Positions 1 through 15,216 of a DNA stretch of 64,000 nucleotides are shown here, in pieces. The stretch's first letter is position 1, and each line of letters opens with the position of its first letter. This stretch comes from Cruorifilaria tuberocauda. Taxonomy: Eukaryota; Nematoda; Chromadorea; Rhabditida; Onchocercidae. The stretch is taken from the NCBI GenBank assembly GCA_013365365.1, contig JABVXU010000075.1:1-64000 (forward strand), given 5' to 3'. The notes under the pieces were generated by a model. It searched no databases and was not told the origin of the DNA. It saw only the letters and a list, made by a program, of their open reading frames with translations. A program made the translations under genes and the position numbers.

Positions 1-1747
1 TCCTTACAGTACCCATGCACTCTTCTATGCCACATTTATCACTGTACTCAAACGTTTGCCCTTATTCATTCCTTCAAGTTTGCATTAATCTTCAAACTTT
101 TCTCGTTCAATTTTCGCCCTCTGATATCACTACTGCTACTGGCGCATTTACGGCCGCAAGCTTGTTTTTACTAGCCACATAATGCGAAATCTATATCTAT
201 TATAATTGGTATTCCAAAAAGCCGTAAGCGATAAGATCCTCGTCCCTATCAATTCTTCTTATTTTTACCGACTTTTGACTAGAACTCAGGTAAATTATAT
301 TTTTTAAAGAGATGAATAGTAGCACCCCTACACAACGGATTTAACGGGCGGACAATTCATAAATTTACTTCGGTACAAGCAGTAAGTAGATTTTAAGTAA
401 CGCACTATTTTTATCTTGTCCTTTATGACTCACCAATTCACTGATGCTATCAATTCGATATTTGCGTAATCGATATTCTGCAATCAGCGAAATTGTCAAT
501 GTTTCATTACCCGAACTTTTACCATCAAAGCAGTAATTTTATTAAAACAGGTTTTGTTTTGTAGCTTGTTCATTCCAACCATTCAACAATTTTAATGTTT
601 TTTTTACTATCTGCATTTTAAATAAAACTTTGGATTTTTTAAAATTACCTTTTTATTTTAGAAATCCACCAATTATTGTTTTTTACAATATCTAAAAAAC
701 AATTTCCCTAAATTAATGAAACGAAGACAGCTCGTTTCACGTTAGCAAATAGCTAGAAAAGAAACATAGTGAAACTGAATAATCTTCTCAATAAAGGGAG
801 GCGTGCCACTAATTTGACATTTGCATTCATCGAAAAGGAGAGGAAAAGCGTTATGTGGAACGGACAGAACATTGTATGGGACAATCGGAAGACAGGTGAT
901 CACGCGTACCTCAATTTGCTCTTACCTTTGCTTCCTCTAGTTCAATTATCAATTTATTTATTCTTATCAGTAGTTATCTTACTGGGAAATTCAGATTGAA
1001 AAAAAGTTCCAACAATTTTCAATCATATTTCAGTCTCGAATACATTCTCTAATCATCAAATTGATTAGCACAAACGATTAATTGTACTTGGCAATTTTCC
1101 GTAATTTATGGGAACTTCTTGCAAAGATAAATCAAGTGAAATTATTTCATTTCCTGTAACTGTTACAAACAGTTCTTCCATTATACTAATCTTTTTTAAT
1201 TAGTAAATTTTCATAAATAGCTAATAATTATTTAGATATTTCTCTTCACTTTTAAAAATGAGTTTTTCTAAACAGATTTGATTTTTGAAAAAAATGCAAA
1301 CTTTACCGGATGTAATTAATTATTCACGAGGTTTTATTTTTGAGCAATAAATTATAAAATTGCAGGAACAAACCAAAAAACGATTACTCACTGCATAAAT
1401 TACCGAGTAATGCAGTTTTCACTTTCATAAATAATAAATAATCGACCAGTATAGGAAAGAATCATTTCTCGCTGTTGTAACAGAATAAATGATTTTAAAT
1501 TAAATAGACTGTGAAAATCCTCTATTATTTTTGATGAGCGAGAAATTCTCCAAATCATCATGATACAAATGGAAAAAGAATTCAGACTGGCTTTGTCGTA
1601 CATAGAAAGAAAGAGCTGCAACATATTATTAATTCTAGCTCATTGATATTCGAATATGAGGAAGATAGCTTCCCGCAATAGCATGATCGTCTTACTTAAC
1701 TCTAATATATTGAATTAAATTGATTTTATTGTAGGAAACAAATAGTG
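1..1747. other. 5' intergenic / upstream region of ham-1
   Basis: AT-rich sequence with many T and A runs and no reading frame that matches a protein family I know. A short open stretch at 769-999 ends in a plausible donor, but a better upstream exon for ham-1 exists, so it was not called. The region probably holds the ham-1 promoter and outron; no specific promoter element can be pinned down by eye. Confidence 0.5.
1722..1734 (+). other. probable spliced-leader trans-splice acceptor of ham-1
   Basis: A T-rich stretch ending in TTTTATTGTAG stands 13 bases before the ATG at 1748. No upstream coding exon with a matching donor was found. In nematodes this arrangement usually marks the site where the spliced-leader RNA is joined. 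The acceptor is seen; trans-splicing is inferred. Confidence 0.45.
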
Positions 1748-4700
1748 ATGTTCACACCTTGCCTTGGAATCATCTTTCAAAGAATTACCGATAAGAAAGC
1801 TACTGGACACAAATTGTTTCAAAGTTTCATTCAGGTTATCTATCAGTCAGACTAATTTTATGATTTAGTAGGTTGAATAATGTGAAAATATTCTTTAAGT
1901 ACATTTTATTTTCTATTACGAGGAGACTGTGTTGGAATATTTACCATCTTAGGAAAATAAAGCATGCTTCTGGAATTCGGATTTAGTGGAAGCATTAAAC
2001 TCCACGAAATATGTGGGCTATATTAAGCCATCAACACTGTTCATAACTTCAATGAGCGAGCGACATATGCAAATACTCCGCGATGCTTGGATCCGGCGGA
2101 TTTTGAAACCAGCAAGAGGATACTGGATCGAGAGTCTTGGTGAACATTTTTGAAGTTTATGGTCACTGACTTTTCCGCCTTTTACCTTTGAGGTGATGAT
2201 GAAATCTAAATTTGATGAGCCAAATACTTGAATTTTATTAGCAGGGTAATAAAAAGGCACTTCAAGATGAAATGAAAATATGGATAATGATACTGCACTT
2301 TTTATGAGTATCATGGGAAGTGTGAATTGAGAGGAATAATAGGTGAGCACCTGTCAAGAAATGACACCCTGCAGAAGCCTCCACAAGAAGGAACTAAAAT
2401 ACACCTGTTAACAGGAAACCCGAGATAAATGAGAACATTGGATACCATAAAAGCTTTACTCCACGCAAATTTACATATGCAAACAGATGTCCACAACTAC
2501 ATAATCCCATCTTATAACCTTCAAAATTAATTCAGATTTATTTCATTCCCTTTCACTTTACTATCGATGTTATCTTAGATGGGGTCGGAGATAAAATCAT
2601 TAGAGGTAAGACTAAAATTTAAAGGTCAATGCACCTTTTCCCTAGAATCTTGAAGTTTTCATTAGCAATGAAAAATTAGCCACATATTTGGAAAAAAAAT
2701 CTGTAACAAATATAATCATAAATGAACATAACTATTATCAAAAGATTGTTAGATGGTCCATTCTCAAATATTTAGCGGGTTTCGACAAGCATGTTTGCAA
2801 ACAAAATTTAAAGAAATTTTGCAACTGATCAATTTTTCTTCTTAATTAGTTCCGATCTCCTCTCTCCACTATTTCTTTATTATTGGAAAATCAAGTCTCT
2901 GTTATAAAAATAAAAAAGTAATTAAATTTTAACATCGGAAAATTAAAAATATCTTTTAGGTGATGTGGAAAATATTGAAATGCATAAAATTGATCAAACG
3001 CATTTGATACCATTGTTGGATATTATTTGTGATGTGGTATTCAAGATGAATCAAAGTGGTCGTCCGGCAGTTTTGCATGTTTTGTTAGATGAGATTCGTA
3101 AAAAATATCCAAAAATAGAACTTCCCTCACCAAAGACATTTCGACAAGCCATTCAAACCCTCCTGAAACAGAAAATCTTGGAATATGACCTAGAACAACT
3201 GTATGTCTGTTTTCCTCCTACAGCGCCTTATCATTCCATCAAAATCCCTCCCAAATGTTCAGTAGAATGCCAAACTGGACAAAGTGTTGTAAACGATTAC
3301 AATCCGCCAAATTCATTCAAAATCAAAAAAGGTCTTTAAATACATCGTTTATTACCCAAAATTTGAGATAGAACAAATTTCACTGAGACTTCAAGATTCA
3401 TACTGTTTTTATAAACCGTATAAATCATGCAACGAGTTACAGCATTCAGTCAAAAGTATTTTTGTGAAATTTAAGAGCAAAAAATACCAAAAATTAAATG
3501 CATCTATCACTTCTATTTAGGTCTTCTGGCCAGATTGTTCGTGAAAAAAGACAACCGGCCAAAAATACCGCAACTTGACCGGAACCTCACAATCCCTCGA
3601 AGCCAATGGAAGCATCTGGAGATGCCAACTCCCAATACTCAACCAAACACCACTGACGAAACATCTTCCGCAGCACAAAAGTAATGTTCTCAAAACTCTT
3701 TTCTGTAAACGGTGGTTTTGTTTCCAGTACTCCATTTTCCCTGCAGTAAGGTTTTGGCATTCGTGATTTCTCGTGAGAGTTCCTCGTGAAGCGCTCGTGA
3801 AGTAATGGATTTATCCGTAATTCAAAGTTCAAACTATTCGGCAAAAGTTAGAGAGAGGCTCGACGGACTAAAGTATAGCTGAAGGTCGAGATTTAGCAAG
3901 CTAGTATGTGCGATGTAGAAAGGCTATAAAAACACGGAAGTTTTAGTCAGAACTGTTCTTTGATTCTCGACTTAACCTATTGGATAATGGATAATGTTGT
4001 GGAATGTCGTTTTGGTGCATTTGCTGAAGGGATTCAAAACTTTTTCAAACACTGGAATGATTAGAAACAATACAGAATCTCGCACTTAGTGGATAAAGAA
4101 GGCAACTGAAATAGAATAATTGTCGGATAAGGAAAGACTAAATCATTTTGTTTTGACATGGATTCAAGAGCTTTCTTCCTTTGTCCACCGACCAAATCTG
4201 CTCCTGGGATATTTGCCTACTACTCTACCATCCTATTTACTATTTTTCTCTGTCACTTTTATAATGCTTTCATAATACTCAAAGATTGAGTGTTTTTCCC
4301 ACGTTCTGTCTATCCTCCTCTCTTCCCATCTGTCTCTCTTTACATATATGTCTACCTCCTGTCTACCAGCATCTGTCTACTGAAATTCAAGTTTTCATTT
4401 TAAAAGTCGTCGTTCACTTGGCGACTATCATAATATTGGCTTGGCTGCTAAAAAATGTTCATCTCCCAGCAATCGTCACCAAAAATGTTCATCTCCCAGC
4501 AATCGTCACTTTCAGCTTATTCTCCACTAGCTCTTTCTTCTCCCACTTATAAACTTAAGAACAGAATGTTATACTCTTTCTATACTTTTTCTTGTTCTTT
4601 CTATTCAATGTTCTGTAGAATTTAGCAGCATATCCGGAGAAAATTTCATATATTTCTCTATTTTGAGTTGCGTTCGATGCTAAATCCCACTGAAGTTGCT

Positions 4701-5636
4701 TATTTCTTATAAATACTCCATAATCCTCAAGTTTTTCTTACTGGTCATTCCTGGGTGTTTCTGTCTGTATGATTTATTGTACTGAATGTTAACACTTGCT
4801 TTTGATGTCCCATTTAACAGTTTCTTCGAATGAACAAAGATTTGAGCACCACATATTGCTGATAATGCTACATTTCAGTTCCCTGAAGATTCTGAAAAGC
4901 ATATTTCTTTTTCATTTTTTTGCATTTTTTTGCTCTCACTCTCCCCTCAGTGATTTTTTTTTGATTTGGTTTCTAAGCCTGAAAAGTAATCCTCCAAACA
5001 TCATCAGTTCAGTTGTGATTTGCAGCATTGTTGTTTTAGTAGACATTTCCGAACTTTTGTATCTGTTGTGATTTTCAGATGATTATTTCACACTTTATGC
5101 TAGAATTCTCGTGCGTTTCACCATCGGTTTCATCATGTCCTTTTTGAGTTTTAGAAATATGAAATTTTGTTGAAAGTAAAAGATTCTAGGTTGACAAAAC
5201 GTGATAAGTGACACAACCGTTTTACAGGACACGCTTACCCCATGAAAACGAATTTTATCGAAGTTGGATAAAAATGGACGACCAATACTTGCCGAATAAT
5301 TTCGGTCCATCAAAGCGTATCTTATGCTTGACGTATTGTAAAAATAATAAAATCAAACGGAAAAGAAGGTCGAGAAGGAAGACGAGTGAGCTTGATCAAA
5401 GGTCAACTTTAGTTGAGCGGGGTTTCGATTCGGTATTTTCACTCTCCCCTGTAATTACTGAAATTTCAAAAAGCTTTTTTAATATCGGATCTGGTGACAC
5501 TTCTCCCGAAGAACAAGCTATAGGGAATCAAAATCATACGTATGTCAATATGTTGAACAACGAAAGTACACGGTTTGAGGATTTCACACAAATTGAAAAG
5601 AATATACCGACAATCTTAAGTATTACTAATGTTTGA
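1748..5636 (+). CDS. ham-1: Storkhead-box (STOX/HAM-1) winged-helix protein
   Basis: Five exons are read: 1748-1834, 1953-2139, 2960-3331, 3521-3680 and 5228-5636. All junction phases agree and give 404 residues, close to the roughly 414 I recall for C. elegans HAM-1. Exons 1-2 carry the family's N-terminal region, including ENKACFWN (residues 30-37), QILRDAWIRR and KPARGYWIES. Exon 3 carries the winged-helix Storkhead box (about residues 100-167), with the stretch IDQTHLIPLLDIICDVV and the basic helix KKYPKIELPSPKTF. Exon 4 begins LLARLFVKKDNRPK. The last exon is basic, then ends in ILSITNV, resembling the VINV end I recall for vertebrate STOX proteins. In C. elegans HAM-1 controls asymmetric neuroblast division and is found at the cell cortex and in nuclei (family knowledge). 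Intron 4 is ~1.5 kb and contains a tandem repeat. An AATAAA signal lies at 5654-5659. Confidence 0.88.
4451..4510 (+). repeat. two-copy 30-base tandem repeat in ham-1 intron 4
   Basis: The unit beginning AAAAATGTTCATCTCCCAGC occurs at 4451-4480 and again at 4481-4510, differing only in the final base (C versus T). It lies inside the 3681-5227 intron and next to a long pyrimidine-rich tract (4286-4380). It looks like a recent local duplication with no evident function. Confidence 0.9.
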
Positions 5637-7384
5637 ATTGTATATGTATTTCCAATAAAAAATTGTGCGTTCTAGAAATCTTCTGTTGGGAACTGAATGA
5701 ACAGTAATGTTAAAATATTGGTCATTTAAAAGGAATCATGCTTGAAGATCTTAACGATTGTCTCAGAACTTCATCATGTCTTTTGCATGAATTTTGTATA
5801 GCATGTCGAAAGCATTTGATAGAATGATTTTTTTTTCTTTTCTGAATGTTTATGCGTTTATTGTTTCAGCAATGAAGACTTTTTCACATGAACACAAGTC
5901 ACTTTTTATTTGAGTGGGTGAGATCTTTTATCACATTTATTAGATTTCAACTGATGAATGATACTCATGATTTAAAAGAAGACGAAACATATTTAAAATA
6001 CTTGATGAGGAATGAAAAATGAAATCAATATTGTTAGAATAAAGTTCCCGAACTTAAATTTTTCTTGATGAATCACTTCATTTAGGTGAGCTTATTTTGT
6101 TGCATTTAATTAGAGTGCTTAATTAATGATCTAAAAAATTCCAAAGCATTAGAGCATGGTTATTTTTTTTCGACTGCAGTTTAATTATATGCCAATAATC
6201 TATAGTTCGGAAAAGAACAGTTTTATCCACCTCGCCATTCTATTTTATCTGCTAGCTGAAATTTTTGCGTTTTTGTTAGTTTGACCTTCGTCATTAAAAT
6301 GTGATGAAATCGTCTTCATTTTATTTGAAGTTCCGCGGAATGTAGGCTCTTTATAGATGAAATTAACGATTTCTGATGTAGTAGAGCATCTGTACCAAAA
6401 ATCTTTGTGCATCGATCCTTTTGAAATTGTAATACTCCGTATAAGTTAAATAAAGGTGTAACACGCTGCACAGGTTAAAGTAAAGAAAGCACTAAATTAT
6501 TTAGTACTGTTTTAAACTTTGTCATCCTCTCACGTTTTTGAATTTAATACTTGCTAGAATTCCACTCTCGTAAGAAATTTTCATTCTTCATCATTTCCGA
6601 TGAGATATCAGATACAATTAATTTTGTTTGCGTTGTTATAATTCGTTGCTCGGAATTATTGAGAGTCTCGAATTAATCTCTAACTTTCCTGTTAATAGTA
6701 GCTTCGAATAATTTCCCACATTTCGTTCATGATTTTGAAATCGTATTTACCATAAGATATGTTTTATTTGCAATTTTGAACCATCATTTTGTTCGTTTAT
6801 ATAAATCATCAGAGTTGAAATGGTGAGATTGGTAGGTAAGGAACTCGAAAGATATTTGCAAGGTGGGATTTCATGATAAAATGCTTGAATATAAACATAT
6901 AACACTAATTCAATCTTGTCTCGTTTTTAGAAAATTATTTCGGGTATTTAAACAGAGCATTAAGGCTTCAAGTTGTAGTTACAAGATTTTATTTGTACAG
7001 AGCGTAGACCAGAAAATGCAGTAGAAGACTTAAATGGTTGAAATACGAAGTCCTTAATTCTGATATTCCACTGTCGCTCATTATCTTTCGTGAAATAAGG
7101 AGATTGTGAATTATTTAGGCATCGAGATTTTAATGAAGAAGAGGTTAAGACTTTTTCTAAACTTAATCTTTCTTGACTTTGCATCTTCTGAAGTTCATAA
7201 AATCAGTTAATAATGTTACTTGTTTTGCTAGTCCACAGTTTTATTTGAAATATACGTATATGCATCTGAAATATACACATAATTTTATTTTCATCGTGTT
7301 ATCGTAGAACTTTATGTCATTTAGGTTAAAATTCTTAATGTAAACAAGTTATTCTTGGCCATTGGAGTTAATTTTATTTCATTT
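5637..7384. other. intergenic region between ham-1 and ipmk-1
   Basis: Contains the ham-1 polyadenylation signal (AATAAA, 5654-5659) and then about 1.7 kb of AT-rich sequence with only short, unrecognised reading frames. An acceptor-like TTTATGTCATTTAG near 7312-7325 may be the ipmk-1 trans-splice site, about 60 bases before its ATG. No RNA gene was recognised. Confidence 0.5.
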
Positions 7385-10300
7385 ATGGCTGATACACAAA
7401 CTAGTACTGCAGTTATACAATTGCCAGCACCATACGAATGGTACCGGGAGCAAATTGCTGGACACCACCCCTCGGTGATTAGGAACGGCAAACATGAAAT
7501 TGGTTCGTCTGTTATTTTCGTAGATTATCATGGAATTGTGATGTTCATGCAATAATTTTAGGATTCCTATTAAAATAATTTCCAGAATAAAAATGCTGAT
7601 TTCAGGTTAAATTTCGGTTTCATTACAGCGTTTGTTTTTAGGACTTATAAAGGAAGTCGGTAGTGAGACACTGCTAAAACCTGTACAGGAAGGTATACGA
7701 GGAATATGTGAGGTTTGTTTATTATAGTTTTAATTCATAGTAGGCCTTGATCCCTGTTTATGATCATTTGTTTTTGGCAACTCTTTGAATTATTTGTTTA
7801 CAAATGATGCTTGATATTTTTCCTATATCTGCAGCACAACAAACAGTCCAAGTCCCATATAAAACGCAACTTTTATTTATTCAGTTCGAAGCAACAGGTA
7901 AACAAACCAACGTAAATACCGTTTTCCTGAGATATGGAAACCCGTAATTTATCTGTCGCAAGTCAAAAAAACGTCCAAATAAATTGAATACTTGCTAATT
8001 TCAGGTAGCATTCTACAACAATTTAAAGCATCGAAACGATGGAAATGATGTTTTAACGAAATTCGTTGCATTTGTTCCGAAATTCTATGGATTAAAAACT
8101 TTACGACTTCAAGGAAAAGGTGATTAGTTGGTCTGAAAAAATTTTTTTTTCGTTTTAAGAGAACTTCTTATGAATTTTTCTACAATTTTTGATATATTTA
8201 GCCATAAAATCTCTAGAAAAAATGCATAAACTTCATTTTCTTAATTTGCAAGCAAGCAGAATGGCAAAGCATAAGTAATGGGGATAAGAACTGATGAATG
8301 AGGAGAGGGATAGAAGGTCGAAAAAGTTTACCCACTTATTGAATGAAATAAATTTATTTCCCAAACAGATGCACATAGTTATATTTAAATTTTGAGAGCT
8401 GGAATTTATCGTTATGGAGGATTTAGCATGTCGTTATAAGTATCCGTGCATTATGGATATCAAAATGGGTAAAGTGACTTATGATCCGAGTGCAACAAAA
8501 GCAAAGAGATTAGCCGAAGCGGTAAAGTATCCCGAACAAGAAACCCTTGGTTTCCGTTTAACAGGTTATCGGGTATGATCTGTGTTACGGTTCATTTGTC
8601 ATGAACACGGAAATTTCAGCATTACTCAGTAATGTGTTTTTTGAAACACAAAAAAGTACAAAATTTTAGATACTTTATAAAGAATTTTATACTCCATGTG
8701 TAGAAATAATAATGCGACGAATAAGATAATTAACGATTGAACAAAGAGGAGTCTCTTTATTCGATGAATGAAGCATTTTTGTAACGTCACTTTGGCGACC
8801 TTTTAATTATTTGTCAATCTCTGAGGGCACTGTGGGGGGTTCCTCATTTTTTGAGTGGTGTAACTGCTCTTTACCGGCAAAATATGAACAATTTATAATC
8901 TGCATCGACTGGATAGAATGTATTCAAATTATTCACAAATCATGGAAATTTCGACTGTTGAGAAATTGCGGGAAAGAAGTAGGATTTTTGAAATTAATTT
9001 CAGAAAAGGAAATTTTGCTGGAATTTCAGAATTGTAGTAATCATTGCTCCTTTAAAAATGCTTTTTTTTTCTTGAGATGCATTTTGGTTGCGACAAAAAT
9101 GATTTACGAGTTCGTGATAAACAATGGGGGAGGTCCAGGAATTTGGAAAATATTCTTGACGGTTTGTTCCTTCATAAACATTTTTGGTCCATTTTTTTCT
9201 CACCAAGTTAGCAAATAATATAGTTTAAGATGTTAAGTTTTTTATTTGTAGCCAGTCGGAACGAAATTTTCAAGACTTGAGTTTTACCAGCGATTTCAAA
9301 TGTGGACGGATTTCTCTAACCGTTTAAATTTTTTCAATAAATAAGAACCTATCAAGATTTATTTTAATTCCGTGGCTGCTCTGTTTTGACAAAATTTTTG
9401 TCCTTATTGATTGAAAGCTTGTAATTACAAGGTAAGTGTGCTCAAGAAATTAAATGAATGTGAAGAGTTTAGTCTGACGTATTGTAGTTGAGACGAGATA
9501 ATTGATGTAATAGTGGCAGATATTGGTGAGATTTGACTTGAGTGTACTTTAGAAAATAAAGCGGAAAAGTTCAACGTGGCATAATTTAATTGAAAACCAT
9601 TTGATCATTATTCAGTGGTAGCTTATATAGAAGAAATTATCTAAACCCACCTTTTTTCTGTCATTCCCCCAGACAGCCATTGCATAATAGATCGCGCAAT
9701 CGATATTTCTCATTTGCTTCACTGAACAATTCTGATTTATTTGATGAGATTTGTTGATGAGTAATTTCATTCTTTCTAAACTAACATCATTCCGGAAATA
9801 TATTTCGGGGGATTTCACGAAATTCTAAAATTTCAAATTGTTTTATTTGTTGCAGATTGCATATTTCAATAATCAATCACTTAAATCATTGTAACACTTA
9901 TAAAAATGATTCGAATCAGCTTTTTATGTTAATTTTCCATAACCCTTAGAGATTTTTGAAAAAACTTTGCATATTTAGCCAGTGTGTTCGAAAATTTTTG
10001 AGTGCACACTACAGAAAATTTACAGCCTTTCATGAATTTTTTTCTGGAAGAATCATGGAGAAAAGTTGTGTAACAGTACAGATATTGGAACAATTATATA
10101 AACTTCGAAAATGGTTCAGTTCGCAGCGGGTATTTTACTTGATTTCCAAAATTTTATGAGTTTGTACAAAAGTAGTTAATTTAATAGCAACTGGTCAGAA
10201 TCAAGTATCATTGCGCAATGATGTTGGTAGCAGCTTTCAAATAATAGCTTTTTGAATCTGAGTACTACTAAATACAAAGATAAAAATAAGAACTTCATGA

Positions 10301-10634
10301 TGACCAAAAAACCAAAACAAGTATTGGTAAAGGATTTTCTTGGTTTTTCTTTATTTTGTTCGTCTGGTTTTCATTTTTGGATAGTAGAAATATTTAGCAA
10401 AAAATATGTAATTTATGATTATTTCAGGTTTATCATTTTTATGCTTCATCCATTTTGCTTGCTTATGAAGCAAGTATGGAACGACCACCAAACGTTCTTG
10501 TTAAACTGATCGATTTCTCTCATGTTTTTCCCGCTAACGGTGCAATAGATGACAATTATTTGTTTGGTTTAAACAATGTGATTAACATAATCGAGAAATA
10601 TCGAAATTCATTTGATTCCAGACAAACAGAGTAG
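7385..10634 (+). CDS. ipmk-1: inositol polyphosphate multikinase (IPK family)
   Basis: Likely phosphorylates inositol trisphosphate and later inositol phosphates in nucleus and cytosol. Proposed exons: 7385-7502, 7642-7712, 7835-7897, 8005-8119, 8397-8572, 9252-9301 (weak), 9979-10129 and 10428-10634, giving 316 residues in frame. The family signature PxxxDxKxG is seen as PCIMDIKMG (about residues 139-147). It is followed by YDP, the SSILLAYE motif (about 255-262), and the metal/ATP motif LIDFSHVFP (about 275-283). The block GLIKEVGSETLLKP matches the nucleotide-binding strands of human IPMK. Exon 7 reads VRKFLSAHYRKFTAFHEFFSG, aligning with the 'GRSL...FF' region. The exon at 9252-9301 fits phase on both sides but has a poor donor (GTGGAC) and little recognisable homology; another exon between 8573 and 9978 could replace it. 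Fusion or truncation is not indicated. Confidence 0.85.
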
Positions 10635-12343
10635 CCTTGGATGCCGGGATTAATTGAAAGCCAGTTCTGGATTTCGGAATTATGACGGTGAAATTCTACG
10701 TTCTTGTTACTGTTTGTACTGTTCGATGATGTTCAGCTTGTATAAATTTTCATTTTTTAGTTTTGTGTTTCAGCCGACTTTGTGGGATCTGTTATTTTAG
10801 GTATTCATTGAATATATAACTGATGGATGAATATTGAAATCAGCTGGCAACAGAGAAATTAGAAAACAAAATACCAAAATATAATGATAAAGCATTTTTC
10901 GCATTGCAAACAGCGCGTTATCTCTCTGGTTCTAGTAGAGCATTCCACGTTAATGTGAATCAGTTCTCAGGAAAAAATTAACTTCTATCAGCACCAAACT
11001 ACAATGGGTTCGTGCAATGCAATTCATAAATTGACATGAGGAGTTTCCAAAATCCTGGTTTATACCTCCATTTTTCTAATATTTGAGTTAAAAAAATGTG
11101 CTTACCATTATGTCGTTCTGATTTCAGATATGAATATGTAAGAATTAGACGTTTTGAAGCGATGGGAAGTTAATTCAGTCCATTAGAAATCCTCAGATTA
11201 GCATCATGCCATTTAAAAAAAGCTTTTTTTTATTGAAAAGATTCAGTTGGTTAATATTAGTGAGATTATGATTTGGGAAGTGTTTAAAATTGGCGTAGGC
11301 CTGCATAGAATAGATACTGTAATTAGCGAATGGTCAATCAAAAAATCCTTCCATTTTTCAACATTTCTCTTTTGTCATAAATTTTTTTCTCTTGTTAATG
11401 AAAGTTTTTCATTTAAAAAATTTATGAAATCGCATTTTGGTAAAAACAGTCAAGTTATTCAGGTGGGCAACAAAAAAGGCACTTTTTTGTGGTATTAAAA
11501 TTGTGCTAGCGTTTTTGATGCAGAGATAGATTTATGCTAGTTTCTCGTCTCGCGCTCTTATGACTTGATATAGTCATGAGAGGGAGAGGCCCATAATTAC
11601 GGATATAGAGTTCTATCACATAATGGAAAGGTGGCCAAAACCCTCGAGATCTAAGTTTACATGTTTCTGTCTGCTCAGTCTATTGTAATGCTTCGATGAC
11701 AAGGAAGTTCTCGAAACTATTTTATGAGACTCTAAAATTATAAGTGACAGCGTAATTAACAAGTTACCAAGTTTAACTGAAATTTCTCCAATCCTGTTTC
11801 TTAGTTACTTAAAAATATTATTTAGCTGCAATGCGGCAAACGGAATTTGAAGGTAAGGCTTGCAGTGAGTAGTCTTGAAAGTTATCAAAGTTTCCTAACT
11901 GAAGTTCTTTCAACATTTTTGAGGTATTGTTACAGGTGGGTTCTCGTGGTGCATCGTAGATCCGATGGGGAGATTTGGCCTTCTAGGGTATTGGATTTGG
12001 CGCAAAATAATCGGTTTGATGTTCAATTCTCGAAGTGCCACAGTTTTGCTAAAATTCGATTTCATTTCGCTTTGCTCTTGATTTGGTAATGTTCCTTTTT
12101 TGCCTTCCTTTCTGATTATTACAAATTTAAGCCGATTTTCATTATTGTTAATATTATTACGAAATTTAAGCTTCGCATCATTACTTGTTATTTATCATTA
12201 TTCTGTATTTAATAAAAATATCGATGGTTTCAAGGGTTTTATTCTAGGATCTACAGGAATTGTGGTACCACGTATAAGTGATTGGGGCAGAATATTCTGT
12301 TCCATTTTTTTTGATGGGAAATACAGAAGCAAACGTGAGAGAA
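10635..12343. other. intergenic region between ipmk-1 and the MAPKAP kinase gene
   Basis: About 1.7 kb of AT-rich sequence. Several 60-100 residue open frames occur on the + strand (around 11247-11498, 11847-12089 and 12100-12411), but their composition is hydrophobic or random and none resembles a known family. Promoter and outron of the next gene presumably lie here. Confidence 0.45.

Positions 12344-15216
<2,873 letters not shown>

Noticed and set aside
853..895. A possible first exon for ham-1 (MWNGQNIVWDNRKT) ending in a good donor with the phase needed by the exon at 2960.
   Set aside because: The exon pair 1748-1834 and 1953-2139 also fits the phase and encodes sequence that clearly resembles the STOX N-terminus; this one has no resemblance.
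2018..2350. 110-codon open frame on the minus strand.
   Set aside because: It overlaps the conserved ham-1 exon 2 on the opposite strand, and its translation resembles nothing known.
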